A stretch of DNA of 64,000 bases from NCBI GenBank assembly GCA_036774405.1, contig DAIPBO010000009.1:40162-104161 (forward strand). The letters are read 5' to 3'. Below are positions 49,274 through 57,614 of this stretch, piece by piece. The translations under genes were made by a program, and so were the position numbers. The first letter of the stretch is position 1. Each line of letters opens with the position of its first letter. Source of the DNA: JAAYDS01 sp012729155 (GTDB taxonomy: Bacteria; Chloroflexota; Anaerolineae; UBA1429). The notes under the pieces are model-generated. The model was not told the DNA's origin. It saw only the letters and a program-made list of their open reading frames with translations, and ran no database searches.

Positions 49274-49696
49274 ATGAACCAGGGCAATATGGAGTCGCCC
49301 TTTAGCCTGGACGAGAAGGCGCTGCCGAGGCCGCCAACCACCGCCACCGAAAACGAACGTCTGCTGGCCTCGCTGGGATACATCAGCCAGCTATTGCTTC
49401 CCTTGCTCATGCCGATTCTGCTTGTTACGAGCAGGGCTACGAAACAGAGCGGCTTTGTGCGGCACCATGCAACGCAGGCCATCGCTCTGGTGGGCGTGGG
49501 CGTGCTGTACGATCTGTTGGTGGTGTTAGTGCTGCTCTTAATGCGCAGCCGCCTGTTGCTGATGGCGTTAGGGGCGGCGCTACTGGTGATGTTGCCGGTA
49601 GCTATCACGTTGTGGTACGCAATCCATGCCCTTCGCGGGCGCTGGATCGAGGTTCCATTGGTCACCAACCTGCTCAAAGACCTGGGGCTGCTCTAG
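49274..49696 (+). CDS. Small membrane protein, DUF4870-like
   Basis: A 140-residue protein. After about 25 polar residues there are three to four hydrophobic helices (YISQLLLPLLMPILLV, IALVGVGVLYDLLVVLVLLL, LLLMALGAALLVMLPVAITL), and a central FVRHHATQAI segment, which resembles the conserved FVRFHAxQ of DUF4870 / Tic20-like small membrane proteins. The function is unknown. AGGGGGA is seven bases before ATG 49274. It lies between the divergent fmt and the plus-strand recJ. Confidence 0.65.
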   Translation: MNQGNMESPFSLDEKALPRPPTTATENERLLASLGYISQLLLPLLMPILLVTSRATKQSGFVRHHATQAIALVGVGVLYDLLVVLVLLLMRSRLLLMALGAALLVMLPVAITLWYAIHALRGRWIEVPLVTNLLKDLGLL

Positions 49697-49703
49697 CCCT
49701 GCC

Positions 49704-49732
49704 TTGGCCGTCCACAAAGGCGCACCTATAAT
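49704..49732 (+). promoter_or_regulatory. Promoter of recJ
   Basis: TTGGCC (49704-49709), 17 bases, TATAAT (49727-49732), 29 bases before the TTG start of recJ. Confidence 0.6.
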
Positions 49733-49761
49733 GGGCGCGAGCCAACTCCTGTGGAGGCCTG

Positions 49762-51438
49762 TTGACTGATCGAGAACGCTGGGTGCTGCGACGCCGCTAT
49801 GATGAAGGGTTTCAGCTTAGCGTGCCTTGGCTGGATCCGATCCTCGCTCGCATCCTGTATGCGCGGCATATCGACTCGCCCGCCTCCATTCATCAGTACC
49901 TGGCGCCCCCCGAGGCACCCTCATCCGACCCCTTGATGCTGCCTGACATGCCTCTGGCCGTCGAACGGATCGAGGCTGCGCTGGCTGCCGATGAACAGAT
50001 CGTCGTCTATGGAGACTTTGATGCCGACGGCATGTGTGCAACGGCGCTGCTGGTGAGTGCGCTGCGAAGGCGGGGCGCTCGCGTAAAGGCCTACATCCCA
50101 GACCGCTTTGACGAGGGATATGGGCTCAACGCTGCGGCCGTGGAATCGATCTATGCTGAAGGGGCGCGATTGCTCATCACTGTCGACTGTGGCATTCGCT
50201 CGTACACTGAGGTGGCCTTGGCCCGCGCCATAGGGCTTGAGGTGATCATTACAGACCACCATTCGGTGCCAGATGCGCTGCCGCCGGCCAATGCCGTGGT
50301 CGACCCCAAACGCCCTGACAGCCGCTATCCCTTCAGCGAGCTATCGGGGACAGGTGTGGCCTATGCCCTGGCGCAGACGCTGCTGGGCTCCGCTGCTGAG
50401 GAGTATCTCGATCTGGTGGCGGTGGCCACGGTGGCTGACATAGTGCCGCTGTGTGATGAAAACCGTGCGCTAGTGCGTGTGGGCCTCGAGCGGCTGCGTC
50501 ACCAACCGAGGCCCGGCCTCGCCGCGCTGATGCAGGCTGCCGGGGTCGTTGCAGAGCAGGCCAGGAGCAGCGATGTGGCCTTTCGGCTGGCGCCGAGGCT
50601 CAATGCCGCCGGTCGTCTGGCGAATGCCAGGTTAGGCTACGACTTGCTCGCGAGTGAGACAATCGACGAGGCGCGCCCCTTGGCTGCCGAACTCGATGCT
50701 CTCAATCAGAAGCGGCAGGAGCTACTGGAACAGCAGTGTCACCAGGCGCGACAGCTCCTGGCGCCTCAGCCCGACGATCTGTGCCTGTTTGTGGCCGCTG
50801 AGGGGCTGCACCAGGGGCTGGTGGGCCTGATTGCCAGCCGTCTTTGCGAGGAGCACTATCGACCTGCCTTTGTGATGACGGCCAGCGACGGCGCCTACAC
50901 CGGTTCGGCCCGTAGCATAGAGGGTTTTCACGTCACGCGTGCACTCGAGGGCTGCGCCGATTTGCTGCTGCGGTTTGGGGGCCACGAGGCGGCGGCAGGC
51001 TTTACGCTCCCTGTCGACAACTATGACGTCTTTGCCAGCAGACTTCTCGCCCAGGCAGCCGACGCGCTCAGCGATCAGGACCTTGTGCCCAGCCGACGCG
51101 TCGATGCCATCGTCAGTCTCGGAGAGCTATCAGTGCAGACACCACTTGCGCTGGACGCTTTGGGGCCATTTGGCGAAGGCCATCCGGAGCCCTTGTTGGC
51201 GTCGCGGGGGGTGGTGATCAGAGAAGTGCGGCGCATGGGTCGCGATGGGCGGCACCTGCGGCTGCGTGTTTCGAGCGACAATGGTTCCATCAAGTGTGTC
51301 GGATGGGGCATGGGCGCTCTGGGCGAGCAATATGCTGCGGGGCAATGTGTTGACCTGCTCTACTCTCCGGAGGTCGACACCTACAACGGTAACGCCTCGC
51401 TGCAGCTAAGCCTTGTCTCGATGCGCCCAGCGCAGTAA
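49762..51438 (+). CDS. recJ: Single-stranded-DNA exonuclease RecJ
   Basis: A 558-residue 5'-3' ssDNA exonuclease of the DHH phosphoesterase family, used in repair and recombination. Motifs are GDFDADGMCATA (Mg-binding), VDCGIRSYTE, and the DHH motif ITDHHSVPDALP. The DHHA1 domain with RFGGHEAAAGF lies near 405-420, and the end is the OB-like tail. TTG 49762 is supported by GGAGG four bases upstream and the lack of an ATG at a matching place. The gene is followed by 167 bases with a hairpin before the nitrogen operon. Confidence 0.92.
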   Translation: MTDRERWVLRRRYDEGFQLSVPWLDPILARILYARHIDSPASIHQYLAPPEAPSSDPLMLPDMPLAVERIEAALAADEQIVVYGDFDADGMCATALLVSALRRRGARVKAYIPDRFDEGYGLNAAAVESIYAEGARLLITVDCGIRSYTEVALARAIGLEVIITDHHSVPDALPPANAVVDPKRPDSRYPFSELSGTGVAYALAQTLLGSAAEEYLDLVAVATVADIVPLCDENRALVRVGLERLRHQPRPGLAALMQAAGVVAEQARSSDVAFRLAPRLNAAGRLANARLGYDLLASETIDEARPLAAELDALNQKRQELLEQQCHQARQLLAPQPDDLCLFVAAEGLHQGLVGLIASRLCEEHYRPAFVMTASDGAYTGSARSIEGFHVTRALEGCADLLLRFGGHEAAAGFTLPVDNYDVFASRLLAQAADALSDQDLVPSRRVDAIVSLGELSVQTPLALDALGPFGEGHPEPLLASRGVVIREVRRMGRDGRHLRLRVSSDNGSIKCVGWGMGALGEQYAAGQCVDLLYSPEVDTYNGNASLQLSLVSMRPAQ

Positions 51439-51558
51439 GGGCTGTATTCTGTCCTCCTGATGGCCGCCTACCTATCCCCCATACGGAGGATGGAATGGGC
51501 GGCGCGACATGCTAGACTGACCCAGAACAACCGACCTGATCATCTCAGACGATGCAAG

Positions 51559-51593
51559 GCAGCGCAGCCGCCCTATCGGGGCGGCTGCGCTGC
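51559..51593 (+). terminator. 15-bp hairpin next to the ribosome site of the glutamate-synthase operon
   Basis: GCAGCGCAGCCGCCC (51559-51573) pairs perfectly with GGGCGGCTGCGCTGC (51579-51593), loop TATCG, then TTTC. It could end recJ or act as a leader attenuator; the AGGAG at 51598-51602 begins five bases later. Confidence 0.7.
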
Positions 51594-51605
51594 TTTCAGG
51601 AGAGG

Positions 51606-53123
51606 ATGTCTGTGGCCCTTTCGATGTCAACTGCCACCTTTGTCGTCGATCGAGACGAGACGCGCTGCATCACTTGCCAGGTTTGCGTGCGGCAGTGTGC
51701 CAACGATGTGCACTATTACGATGAGGACGGCGATCGCGTCCTCTCCAGAGATGATGCCTGTGTGGGCTGCCATCGCTGCGTCAGCCTGTGCCCCACGCGA
51801 GCGCTTGTGATCCGCCAGAACCCCCTTGAGTTTCGCCCTCACGCCAACTGGACCGCAGGTAGACTGCGCGACATCTACAAGCAGGCCGAGACGGGCGGCA
51901 TGCTACTGACTGGCATGGGCTGCGACCAGCCCTATCGCATCTACTGGGACCATATGCTGCTCAATGCCTCGCAGGTGACCAACCCGTCTATCGACCCGAT
52001 GCGCGAACCGATGGAGTTACGCACCTTTCTAGGGCGCAAACCTGAGAGGCTCGCTTTCGAGCAGGGCGGCGCCCTCGCCGCCGAAGCCGTCCCTGGCCCA
52101 CAGCTCGAGTTGTCGATCCCGGTGATGTTTTCGGCAATGTCATATGGCTCGATCAGCATCAACGCCTGCCAGTCACTGGCGCGGGCTGCTCGTCAGGTGG
52201 GGACTTTCTATAACACAGGTGAGGGTGGTCTACACCCCGGGCTCTACGCCTATGGGGCCAACACCATCGCCCAGGTGGCCTCTGGCCGCTTTGGCGTTCA
52301 TCTCGACTACCTGAATGCAGTGGCCGCCCTGGAGATCAAGATCGGCCAGGGCGCCAAGCCGGGTATCGGAGGCCATCTCCCCGGTGAGAAGGTCACGCCC
52401 GATGTCTCACGGACGCGTATGATCCCACAAGGCGCTGACGCTTTATCGCCTGCGCCCCACCACGATATCTACTCAATCGAAGACCTGCGGCAGTTGATCT
52501 ATGCCCTCAAAGAGGCGACGCACTACGCCAAGCCCATCAGTGTCAAAGTCGCGGCAGTGCACAACATCGCACCCATCGCCAGTGGCATCGTGCGGGCGGG
52601 GGCTGATATCGTGGCTATCGATGGCATGCGGGGAGGCACGGGCGCCGCTCCGACGGTTGTGCGCAACAATGTTGGCATCCCCATTGAAGTGGCACTGGCC
52701 GCCGTCGACCAGCGTCTGCGTGACGAAGGTATCCGGCATTGCGCATCCATCATCGCCGCTGGGAGCTGCCGTAGCAGCGCTGATGTGCTCAAGGCCATTG
52801 CTCTGGGCGCTGACGCAGTTTATGTCGCCACCAGCGCCCTGGTCGCAATGGGCTGCCATCTCTGTCAGAACTGCTACACCGGGCGCTGCAACTGGGGTAT
52901 TGCCACCCAAGACCCATATCTCACCAAGCGGCTGAATCCCAACATCGGCGAGCGCCGGCTCGCCAATCTGCTACGAGCCTGGTCGCTCGAGATCAAAGAG
53001 ATGATGGGAGGCATGGGCATCAACGCTATCGAGAGCCTGCGCGGCAATCGCGATCATCTCCGCGGTGTGGGTCTAAATCAGGTGGAGCTGGATGCCCTGG
53101 GCATCAAGGCAGCGGGCTGCTAG
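51606..53123 (+). CDS. gltB2: Glutamate synthase FMN domain protein with ferredoxin domain (archaeal-type GltB2)
   Basis: A 505-residue protein. Residues 15-75 are a two-cluster ferredoxin domain (CITCQVCVRQC and CVGCHRCVSLCP). The rest is the central FMN domain of glutamate synthase, where 2-oxoglutarate and ammonia make glutamate, with GGLHPGLYAYGANT, GAKPGIGGHLPGEKVTPDVS and VATSALVAMGCHLCQNC, whose cysteines bind the [3Fe-4S] cluster. ATG 51606 is chosen because AGGAG lies four bases upstream. It is the first of a five-gene split synthase together with the ferredoxin, the FAD oxidoreductase, the glutaminase and the GXGXG protein. Confidence 0.9.
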   Translation: MSVALSMSTATFVVDRDETRCITCQVCVRQCANDVHYYDEDGDRVLSRDDACVGCHRCVSLCPTRALVIRQNPLEFRPHANWTAGRLRDIYKQAETGGMLLTGMGCDQPYRIYWDHMLLNASQVTNPSIDPMREPMELRTFLGRKPERLAFEQGGALAAEAVPGPQLELSIPVMFSAMSYGSISINACQSLARAARQVGTFYNTGEGGLHPGLYAYGANTIAQVASGRFGVHLDYLNAVAALEIKIGQGAKPGIGGHLPGEKVTPDVSRTRMIPQGADALSPAPHHDIYSIEDLRQLIYALKEATHYAKPISVKVAAVHNIAPIASGIVRAGADIVAIDGMRGGTGAAPTVVRNNVGIPIEVALAAVDQRLRDEGIRHCASIIAAGSCRSSADVLKAIALGADAVYVATSALVAMGCHLCQNCYTGRCNWGIATQDPYLTKRLNPNIGERRLANLLRAWSLEIKEMMGGMGINAIESLRGNRDHLRGVGLNQVELDALGIKAAGC

Positions 53124-53131
53124 GGGGCAGG

Positions 53132-53590
53132 ATGAAGCGCATTGTGATCCACGAAGAGCACTGTATCGGCTGCCGGCTATGTGAGGTGTACTGCCTGGTG
53201 GCACACTCGACTTCACGTGACATCATCAAAGCGTTCAAGACCGAGCGCAAGACCGTGATGCCGCGTGTGCTGGTCGAAGAGGATGGGCCCATCTCATTTG
53301 CGCTGCAATGCCGCCAGTGCCAGGACCCGAGCTGTCTCGAAGCCTGCATCTCGGGCGCCATGCACCGCGACGAGCGCACCGGCGCCATCATCTGTGACGA
53401 GTCTCGGTGTGTGGGCTGCTGGATGTGCATCATGGTCTGCCCCGTCGGGGCCATTCAGCAGAACCTGCTGGGCACTCAGGTGGCCAGCAAGTGCGATCTA
53501 TGCTATTTCGCCGATGTTCCGGCCTGTGTTGCCAATTGCCCCAATGAGGGCCTCACGTACGAGGTAATCGACGAGGAGGCGCGGCTGTGA
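53132..53590 (+). CDS. 4Fe-4S ferredoxin subunit (HycB/CooF-like)
   Basis: A 152-residue iron-sulfur protein with four clusters' worth of cysteines: CIGCRLCEVYC, CRQCQDPSCLEAC, CVGCWMCIMVCP and CDLCYFADVPACVANCP. It resembles HycB/CooF-type electron-transfer chains. In this operon it should pass electrons between the FAD oxidoreductase and the synthase. ATG 53132 begins nine bases after the FMN gene stop. Its stop overlaps the next start by four bases (GTGA). Confidence 0.88.
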   Translation: MKRIVIHEEHCIGCRLCEVYCLVAHSTSRDIIKAFKTERKTVMPRVLVEEDGPISFALQCRQCQDPSCLEACISGAMHRDERTGAIICDESRCVGCWMCIMVCPVGAIQQNLLGTQVASKCDLCYFADVPACVANCPNEGLTYEVIDEEARL

Positions 53591-54864
53591 AAGTGGTCAT
53601 TGTCGGCAACTCGGCGGCAGCTGTGGGGGTGGTCGAGGCGATGCGAGCTCAGGATCAGCGCGCTCAGATCATGATGATCTCCGAAGAGCCTCATCCAATC
53701 TACTCCCGGCCACTGCTCGATCATTATCTCGCCGCCAAGATACCGCGAGCGCGGCTCGCCTATCGATCGGCCGACTTTTACACACGTCATGACGTGACGC
53801 CGCTGCTCGAAACGCGCGTTGTGGCCCTCGACACTGCTGCTCGGTGCGTCACCACAGCCGATGGCCGCTCCATAGACTATGAGCGTCTGGTTATCTGTAC
53901 GGGCGGCGCGCCGATTGTTCCCCCTGTCGACGGACGTGAGGCGCAAGGGGTCTTCACCTTCGCCCGCCTTGGCGACATCGAGGGCATCGATCGCCTGATT
54001 GCGTCGCAGCAGGTGCATAGCGCGGTGGTGGTAGGCGCCGGTATGATTGGCATCAAAGCAACCGATGCACTCTCGCGCCGAGGCATACGGGTCACCATGC
54101 TCGAGTTGGCACCGCGCATTCTCAGTGCTGCCCTCGATGACGCTGCTTCAGCGATCCTCGCAGCGCGGCTGCAAAGCGCTGGCGTCGACGTCCGCACGGG
54201 CAACACCGTCACCGCCATCAACAGCACCCACGGACGTGTTAGCAGCGTCACGCTACAAGATGGAGGCGAGCTCGCGGCGCAACTCGTCGTCTTTGGGATT
54301 GGCGTGCGCCCCAACGTCGCCTTGGTCTCTGGAACTGACATCGCAGTCAACCGCGGCATCATCGTCGATCGCACCATGCGGACCACGGTATCCGATATCT
54401 ATGCCGCTGGTGATGTTGCTGAGGCTTACGACCTGGTAGTAGATATGAACCGCATCGTGGCCATCTGGCCCAACGCCTATCGACAGGGGGCCATTGCGGG
54501 TGCGCAGATCGTTGGGCTCGACGCGCATGATCGCGGCGGCGTGGCCATGAACGCTATCGAAGGGCAGGGGCTGGCCGCCATGGCTATCGGCAGCGCCAAC
54601 GCCGAGGGTGCCGAATATGAGGTGCTATGCGAGGGCGATCCTGTGGCCGAGCGCTACAAGCGTCTGGTGCTGCAAGACGGGCGGCTCGTCGGGGCCATTC
54701 TTGTGGGGCAGATCAACCGCGCCGGCGTTTACACTGGTCTCATACGTACGCGTATGGATGTCAGCGCCTATCGTAAGCAGCTCATGGGCGATGGCTTTGG
54801 GCTTTTGTCTCTGCCCGAGCACTATCGCAAGCACATCGTCACCGGCCAGGGCATCGAGGTCTAG
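53587..54864 (+). CDS. NAD(P)/FAD-dependent oxidoreductase (GOGAT electron donor subunit)
   Basis: A 425-residue flavoprotein of the NADH oxidase / nitrite reductase-like pyridine nucleotide-disulfide group. It has the FAD motif VGNSAAAVGVVEAM at the N-terminus, the NAD(P) motif VVGAGMIGIKATDAL near residue 145, VFGIGVRPN and DIYAAGDVAEAYD at the C-terminal FAD site. The NH2-terminal start is GTG 53587, overlapping the ferredoxin stop. By position it feeds electrons from NAD(P)H to the split glutamate synthase (inference). The catalytic disulfide of true reductases is not seen. Confidence 0.85.
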   Translation: MKVVIVGNSAAAVGVVEAMRAQDQRAQIMMISEEPHPIYSRPLLDHYLAAKIPRARLAYRSADFYTRHDVTPLLETRVVALDTAARCVTTADGRSIDYERLVICTGGAPIVPPVDGREAQGVFTFARLGDIEGIDRLIASQQVHSAVVVGAGMIGIKATDALSRRGIRVTMLELAPRILSAALDDAASAILAARLQSAGVDVRTGNTVTAINSTHGRVSSVTLQDGGELAAQLVVFGIGVRPNVALVSGTDIAVNRGIIVDRTMRTTVSDIYAAGDVAEAYDLVVDMNRIVAIWPNAYRQGAIAGAQIVGLDAHDRGGVAMNAIEGQGLAAMAIGSANAEGAEYEVLCEGDPVAERYKRLVLQDGRLVGAILVGQINRAGVYTGLIRTRMDVSAYRKQLMGDGFGLLSLPEHYRKHIVTGQGIEV

Positions 54865-54872
54865 GGGGAAAC

Positions 54873-56030
54873 ATGACCTGGGCATCTTCCGAGAATCGCT
54901 ATCGCGACGACAAGGCATTCGACGCCTGTGGGCTGATCGGCTTCATCGACACCTCCGGCCAGCTACACAGTGGCGCGCGCATCGCCAGTGCGCTCGATAG
55001 TATGAGAGAACGTGGCAACGGTCTGGGCGCGGGCTTTGCTGCTTATGGGCTCTATGGCGAGCTGCCCGACTGCTATGCCCTGCACGTCATGTGTCAGCAA
55101 GAGGCCCAGCGCCTCGATCTCGACACCTACTTACGCAGAAACCTAACCGTGGTGCATGATGAGCCGATCCCTCATCGGCCGGTGCCGGGTATCGCTGGGG
55201 CGCCGGTGCTGTGGCGCTACTTTTGTCGCCCTTCCGTAGAGTTAACCGAGGCAGAGGGCGACGATCTTGTAGTGCGCCATGTGATGCACCTCAACAGCAC
55301 CCAGGCGGGGGCGTTCGTCTTCTCGAGTGGCAAGAACATGGGCGTGTTCAAGGGAGTAGGGCACCCGTCCGAGATCGCCGAGTTCTATGGTATCGATGCT
55401 TACCGGGGCTATATGTGGACGGCGCACAACCGCTTTCCAACCAACACGCCAGGGTGGTGGGGCGGCGCCCATCCGTTTGGCCTCCTGGACTGGTCAGTGG
55501 TGCACAACGGAGAGATCTCTTCGTACGGTGCCAATCGCCGCTATGTCGAAGCGCACGGTTATCGCTGCACCATGCAGACCGACACCGAGGTGATCACCTA
55601 TGTGGCCGATCTGCTGATGCGGCGCCACGGAATCCCTGCGGCGCGTGCAGCTCAGGTGATGGCGGCCCCTCTGTGGGAAGAGATCGCCATGGCTTCTCTC
55701 GATGAGCAGCGTGTGCTAACCGCTCTGCGTCAGACCTACGCCCCGCTGCTACTGAATGGGCCTTTCTCCATTATTCTGGCGCGAAATGACGAGTTTATGG
55801 CGCTGACTGATCGTGTGCGGCTACGCCCGCTGGCAGTGGGGGTGAGCGGCGATCGGCTGATCGTTTCGTCGGAGCTCGCCGCCGTGCATCTGCTAGAGCC
55901 CGAGCTCGATTACACGTGGACACCCATGGGTGGCGAGGCGATCATCGGCCGGTTGGGCCAGCGACCGACTGCCCCAGCTGAGGTCTTGCGCAGTGAACTC
56001 TACGCTCGTGAGGTATACGCCCATGTCTGA
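54873..56030 (+). CDS. gltB1: Glutamate synthase glutaminase domain protein (class II amidotransferase, GltB1)
   Basis: A 385-residue class II glutamine amidotransferase that releases ammonia from glutamine. The catalytic Cys is at 19 in DACGLIGFI, so the mature enzyme would need 18 residues removed. Segments HNRFPTNTPGWWGGAHPFGL, VHNGEISSYGANRRYVE and QTDTEVITYV are characteristic. It corresponds to the GltB N-terminal domain in an archaeal-type split synthase. ATG 54873 follows AGGGGG. The stop overlaps the GXGXG gene by eight bases. Confidence 0.88.
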   Translation: MTWASSENRYRDDKAFDACGLIGFIDTSGQLHSGARIASALDSMRERGNGLGAGFAAYGLYGELPDCYALHVMCQQEAQRLDLDTYLRRNLTVVHDEPIPHRPVPGIAGAPVLWRYFCRPSVELTEAEGDDLVVRHVMHLNSTQAGAFVFSSGKNMGVFKGVGHPSEIAEFYGIDAYRGYMWTAHNRFPTNTPGWWGGAHPFGLLDWSVVHNGEISSYGANRRYVEAHGYRCTMQTDTEVITYVADLLMRRHGIPAARAAQVMAAPLWEEIAMASLDEQRVLTALRQTYAPLLLNGPFSIILARNDEFMALTDRVRLRPLAVGVSGDRLIVSSELAAVHLLEPELDYTWTPMGGEAIIGRLGQRPTAPAEVLRSELYAREVYAHV

Positions 56031-56814
56031 GGCAACTCTTTCGCTGGTGAGCGATCGCATCGTATTTGAGGGCAATCGGGCTATCGTTGATGCCTTGGGG
56101 CTCCACTACCGTGACCTTAACCAGTTGCTCTGGACGTTGACTGAGGCGGGCGCTGAGGATCTACTGGTGCGCAATGTCAACGGACATCGCTACATCGGCA
56201 CCAATCTTCGCCAGCGAGTTCGCGTTGTACTAGAGGGCGTGCCTGGCAACGATCTTGGCGCGTTTATGGACGGCCCCGAGATCACCTGCTCGGGCGATGC
56301 CCAGGACGGTTGCGGTAACACCATGAACAGTGGCCGACTGGTGATCAACGGTTCAGCCGGTGATATACTGGGGCACTCGATGCGGGGAGGGCAGCTCTAC
56401 GTAAGGCGCAACGTGGGCTATCGCGTGGGCATCCATATGAAGGAGTACGGCGATACGCGGCCTGTCATCGTTATTGGTGGGACGGCGCAACACTTTGTGG
56501 GCGAGTACATGGCCGGCGGCATGCTGATCTTGCTTGGCAGACACCTTGGGCCAGCAGAGGTACATCCCTCACGCTATATTGGCACAGGAATGCATGGTGG
56601 TGTAATGTATGTGCGCGGTCGTGTGGATGAGCACTTCCTCGGCAAAGAGGTTGGCATCGCTGACCCAGAACCAGCCGATATGATGATCGTGGGCCAGTAT
56701 GTGCAAACGTATGGGCGATTGTTTGGCGTCGATGTGGACGATCTCCTGACGGACCCGTTCGTCAAGCTCTATCCCAAAACCAAACGGCCGTATGGACGGC
56801 TGTATGCCTATTAG
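56023..56814 (+). CDS. gltB3: Glutamate synthase C-terminal GXGXG domain protein (GltB3)
   Basis: A 263-residue right-handed beta-helix protein that matches domain 3 of glutamate synthase. The repeat pattern is visible as CSGDAQDGCGNTMNSGRLVI, GSAGDILGHSMRGGQLYV, RNVGYRVGIHMKEY and VGEYMAGGMLILLG. It provides the scaffold of the ammonia channel. ATG 56023 lies in the end of the glutaminase gene and overlaps it by eight bases (ATGTCTGA). nadE follows after eight bases. Confidence 0.88.
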   Translation: MSEATLSLVSDRIVFEGNRAIVDALGLHYRDLNQLLWTLTEAGAEDLLVRNVNGHRYIGTNLRQRVRVVLEGVPGNDLGAFMDGPEITCSGDAQDGCGNTMNSGRLVINGSAGDILGHSMRGGQLYVRRNVGYRVGIHMKEYGDTRPVIVIGGTAQHFVGEYMAGGMLILLGRHLGPAEVHPSRYIGTGMHGGVMYVRGRVDEHFLGKEVGIADPEPADMMIVGQYVQTYGRLFGVDVDDLLTDPFVKLYPKTKRPYGRLYAY

Positions 56815-56822
56815 GAGGTGCC

Positions 56823-57614
56823 ATGCTTTCAGCGCTGCGCCTGGACTGCGTTGCCGAGACGGCACGCATCGTCGCGTTCATTCGCCATCAGATGGATGGC
56901 GCGGGGCTCAGGAGGGCGGTGATTGGGCTATCCGGGGGCATTGACTCTGCCCTCGTTGCAGCGCTTTGCGCGCAGGCCCTCGGCCCTGACCAAGTCAGGG
57001 CCGTTCTCTTGCCCTACCGCACCAGCAACCCTGATAGCGAGGCTCATGGGCGACTTGTGGCCGATGCCCTGGGGCTCGAGGTGCAGCGCTTTGATATCAG
57101 CGCTATGGTGGATGCAATCGTGGCGCAGCAGCCCGCTATGTCTGGGGGGCGTAAGGGTAACGTCATGTCTCGCTGTCGCATGATCTACCTGTACGATCAG
57201 TCAGCGGCATGCGGCGGCCTGGTGGTGGGCACCAGCAATCGCACCGAGACGTTGCTCGGTTACTTTACGCTCTATGGCGATGGCGCCGCCGCACTCAAGC
57301 CCATTGCGCATCTCTTCAAGTGTCAGATTCGCCAGCTTTCAACTCATCTGGGCCTGCCAGACGTCGTCGTTAACAAGGCGCCCAGTGCCGACCTGTGGGC
57401 TGGCCAAACCGATGAGGGCGAGCTCGGCTTTAGCTATGACGACGCCGATCAGGTGCTTTACCTGCTGACCGAAGAGCAGCAGGCGATGGAGCAAGTCGCC
57501 GCCCAGGGCTGGGACGCCGACACTGTGCGAGCTATCGAAGGACGGATGCGGCGCAACGCTTTCAAGCTGCGGCCGGCGGCAGAGCTCTCTCTCTGCCGGG
57601 GAGGTTGTGTATGA
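56823..57614 (+). CDS. nadE: NAD+ synthase (NH3-dependent type)
   Basis: A 263-residue enzyme that amidates nicotinic acid adenine dinucleotide to NAD using ATP and ammonia. The ATP-PPase loop SGGIDSA is near residues 38-44, with GTSNRTETLLGYFTLYGDGA and KAPSADLWAGQTDEGELGFSYDD. No glutaminase domain is fused, so it probably uses free ammonia. TAGGAGGT precedes ATG 56823. The last four bases overlap carA. Confidence 0.93.
   Translation: MLSALRLDCVAETARIVAFIRHQMDGAGLRRAVIGLSGGIDSALVAALCAQALGPDQVRAVLLPYRTSNPDSEAHGRLVADALGLEVQRFDISAMVDAIVAQQPAMSGGRKGNVMSRCRMIYLYDQSAACGGLVVGTSNRTETLLGYFTLYGDGAAALKPIAHLFKCQIRQLSTHLGLPDVVVNKAPSADLWAGQTDEGELGFSYDDADQVLYLLTEEQQAMEQVAAQGWDADTVRAIEGRMRRNAFKLRPAAELSLCRGGCV

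Noticed and set aside
49156..49677. N-terminal extension of fmt by 174 codons
   Set aside because: The conserved Fmt N-terminus starts at ATG 49155 with its own ribosome site and a good promoter upstream; the extension overlaps the 49274-49696 gene.
54873..56030. GltB1 as an amidophosphoribosyltransferase or GlmS
   Set aside because: There is no PRTase or sugar isomerase domain, and the neighbours are the FMN and GXGXG parts of glutamate synthase.
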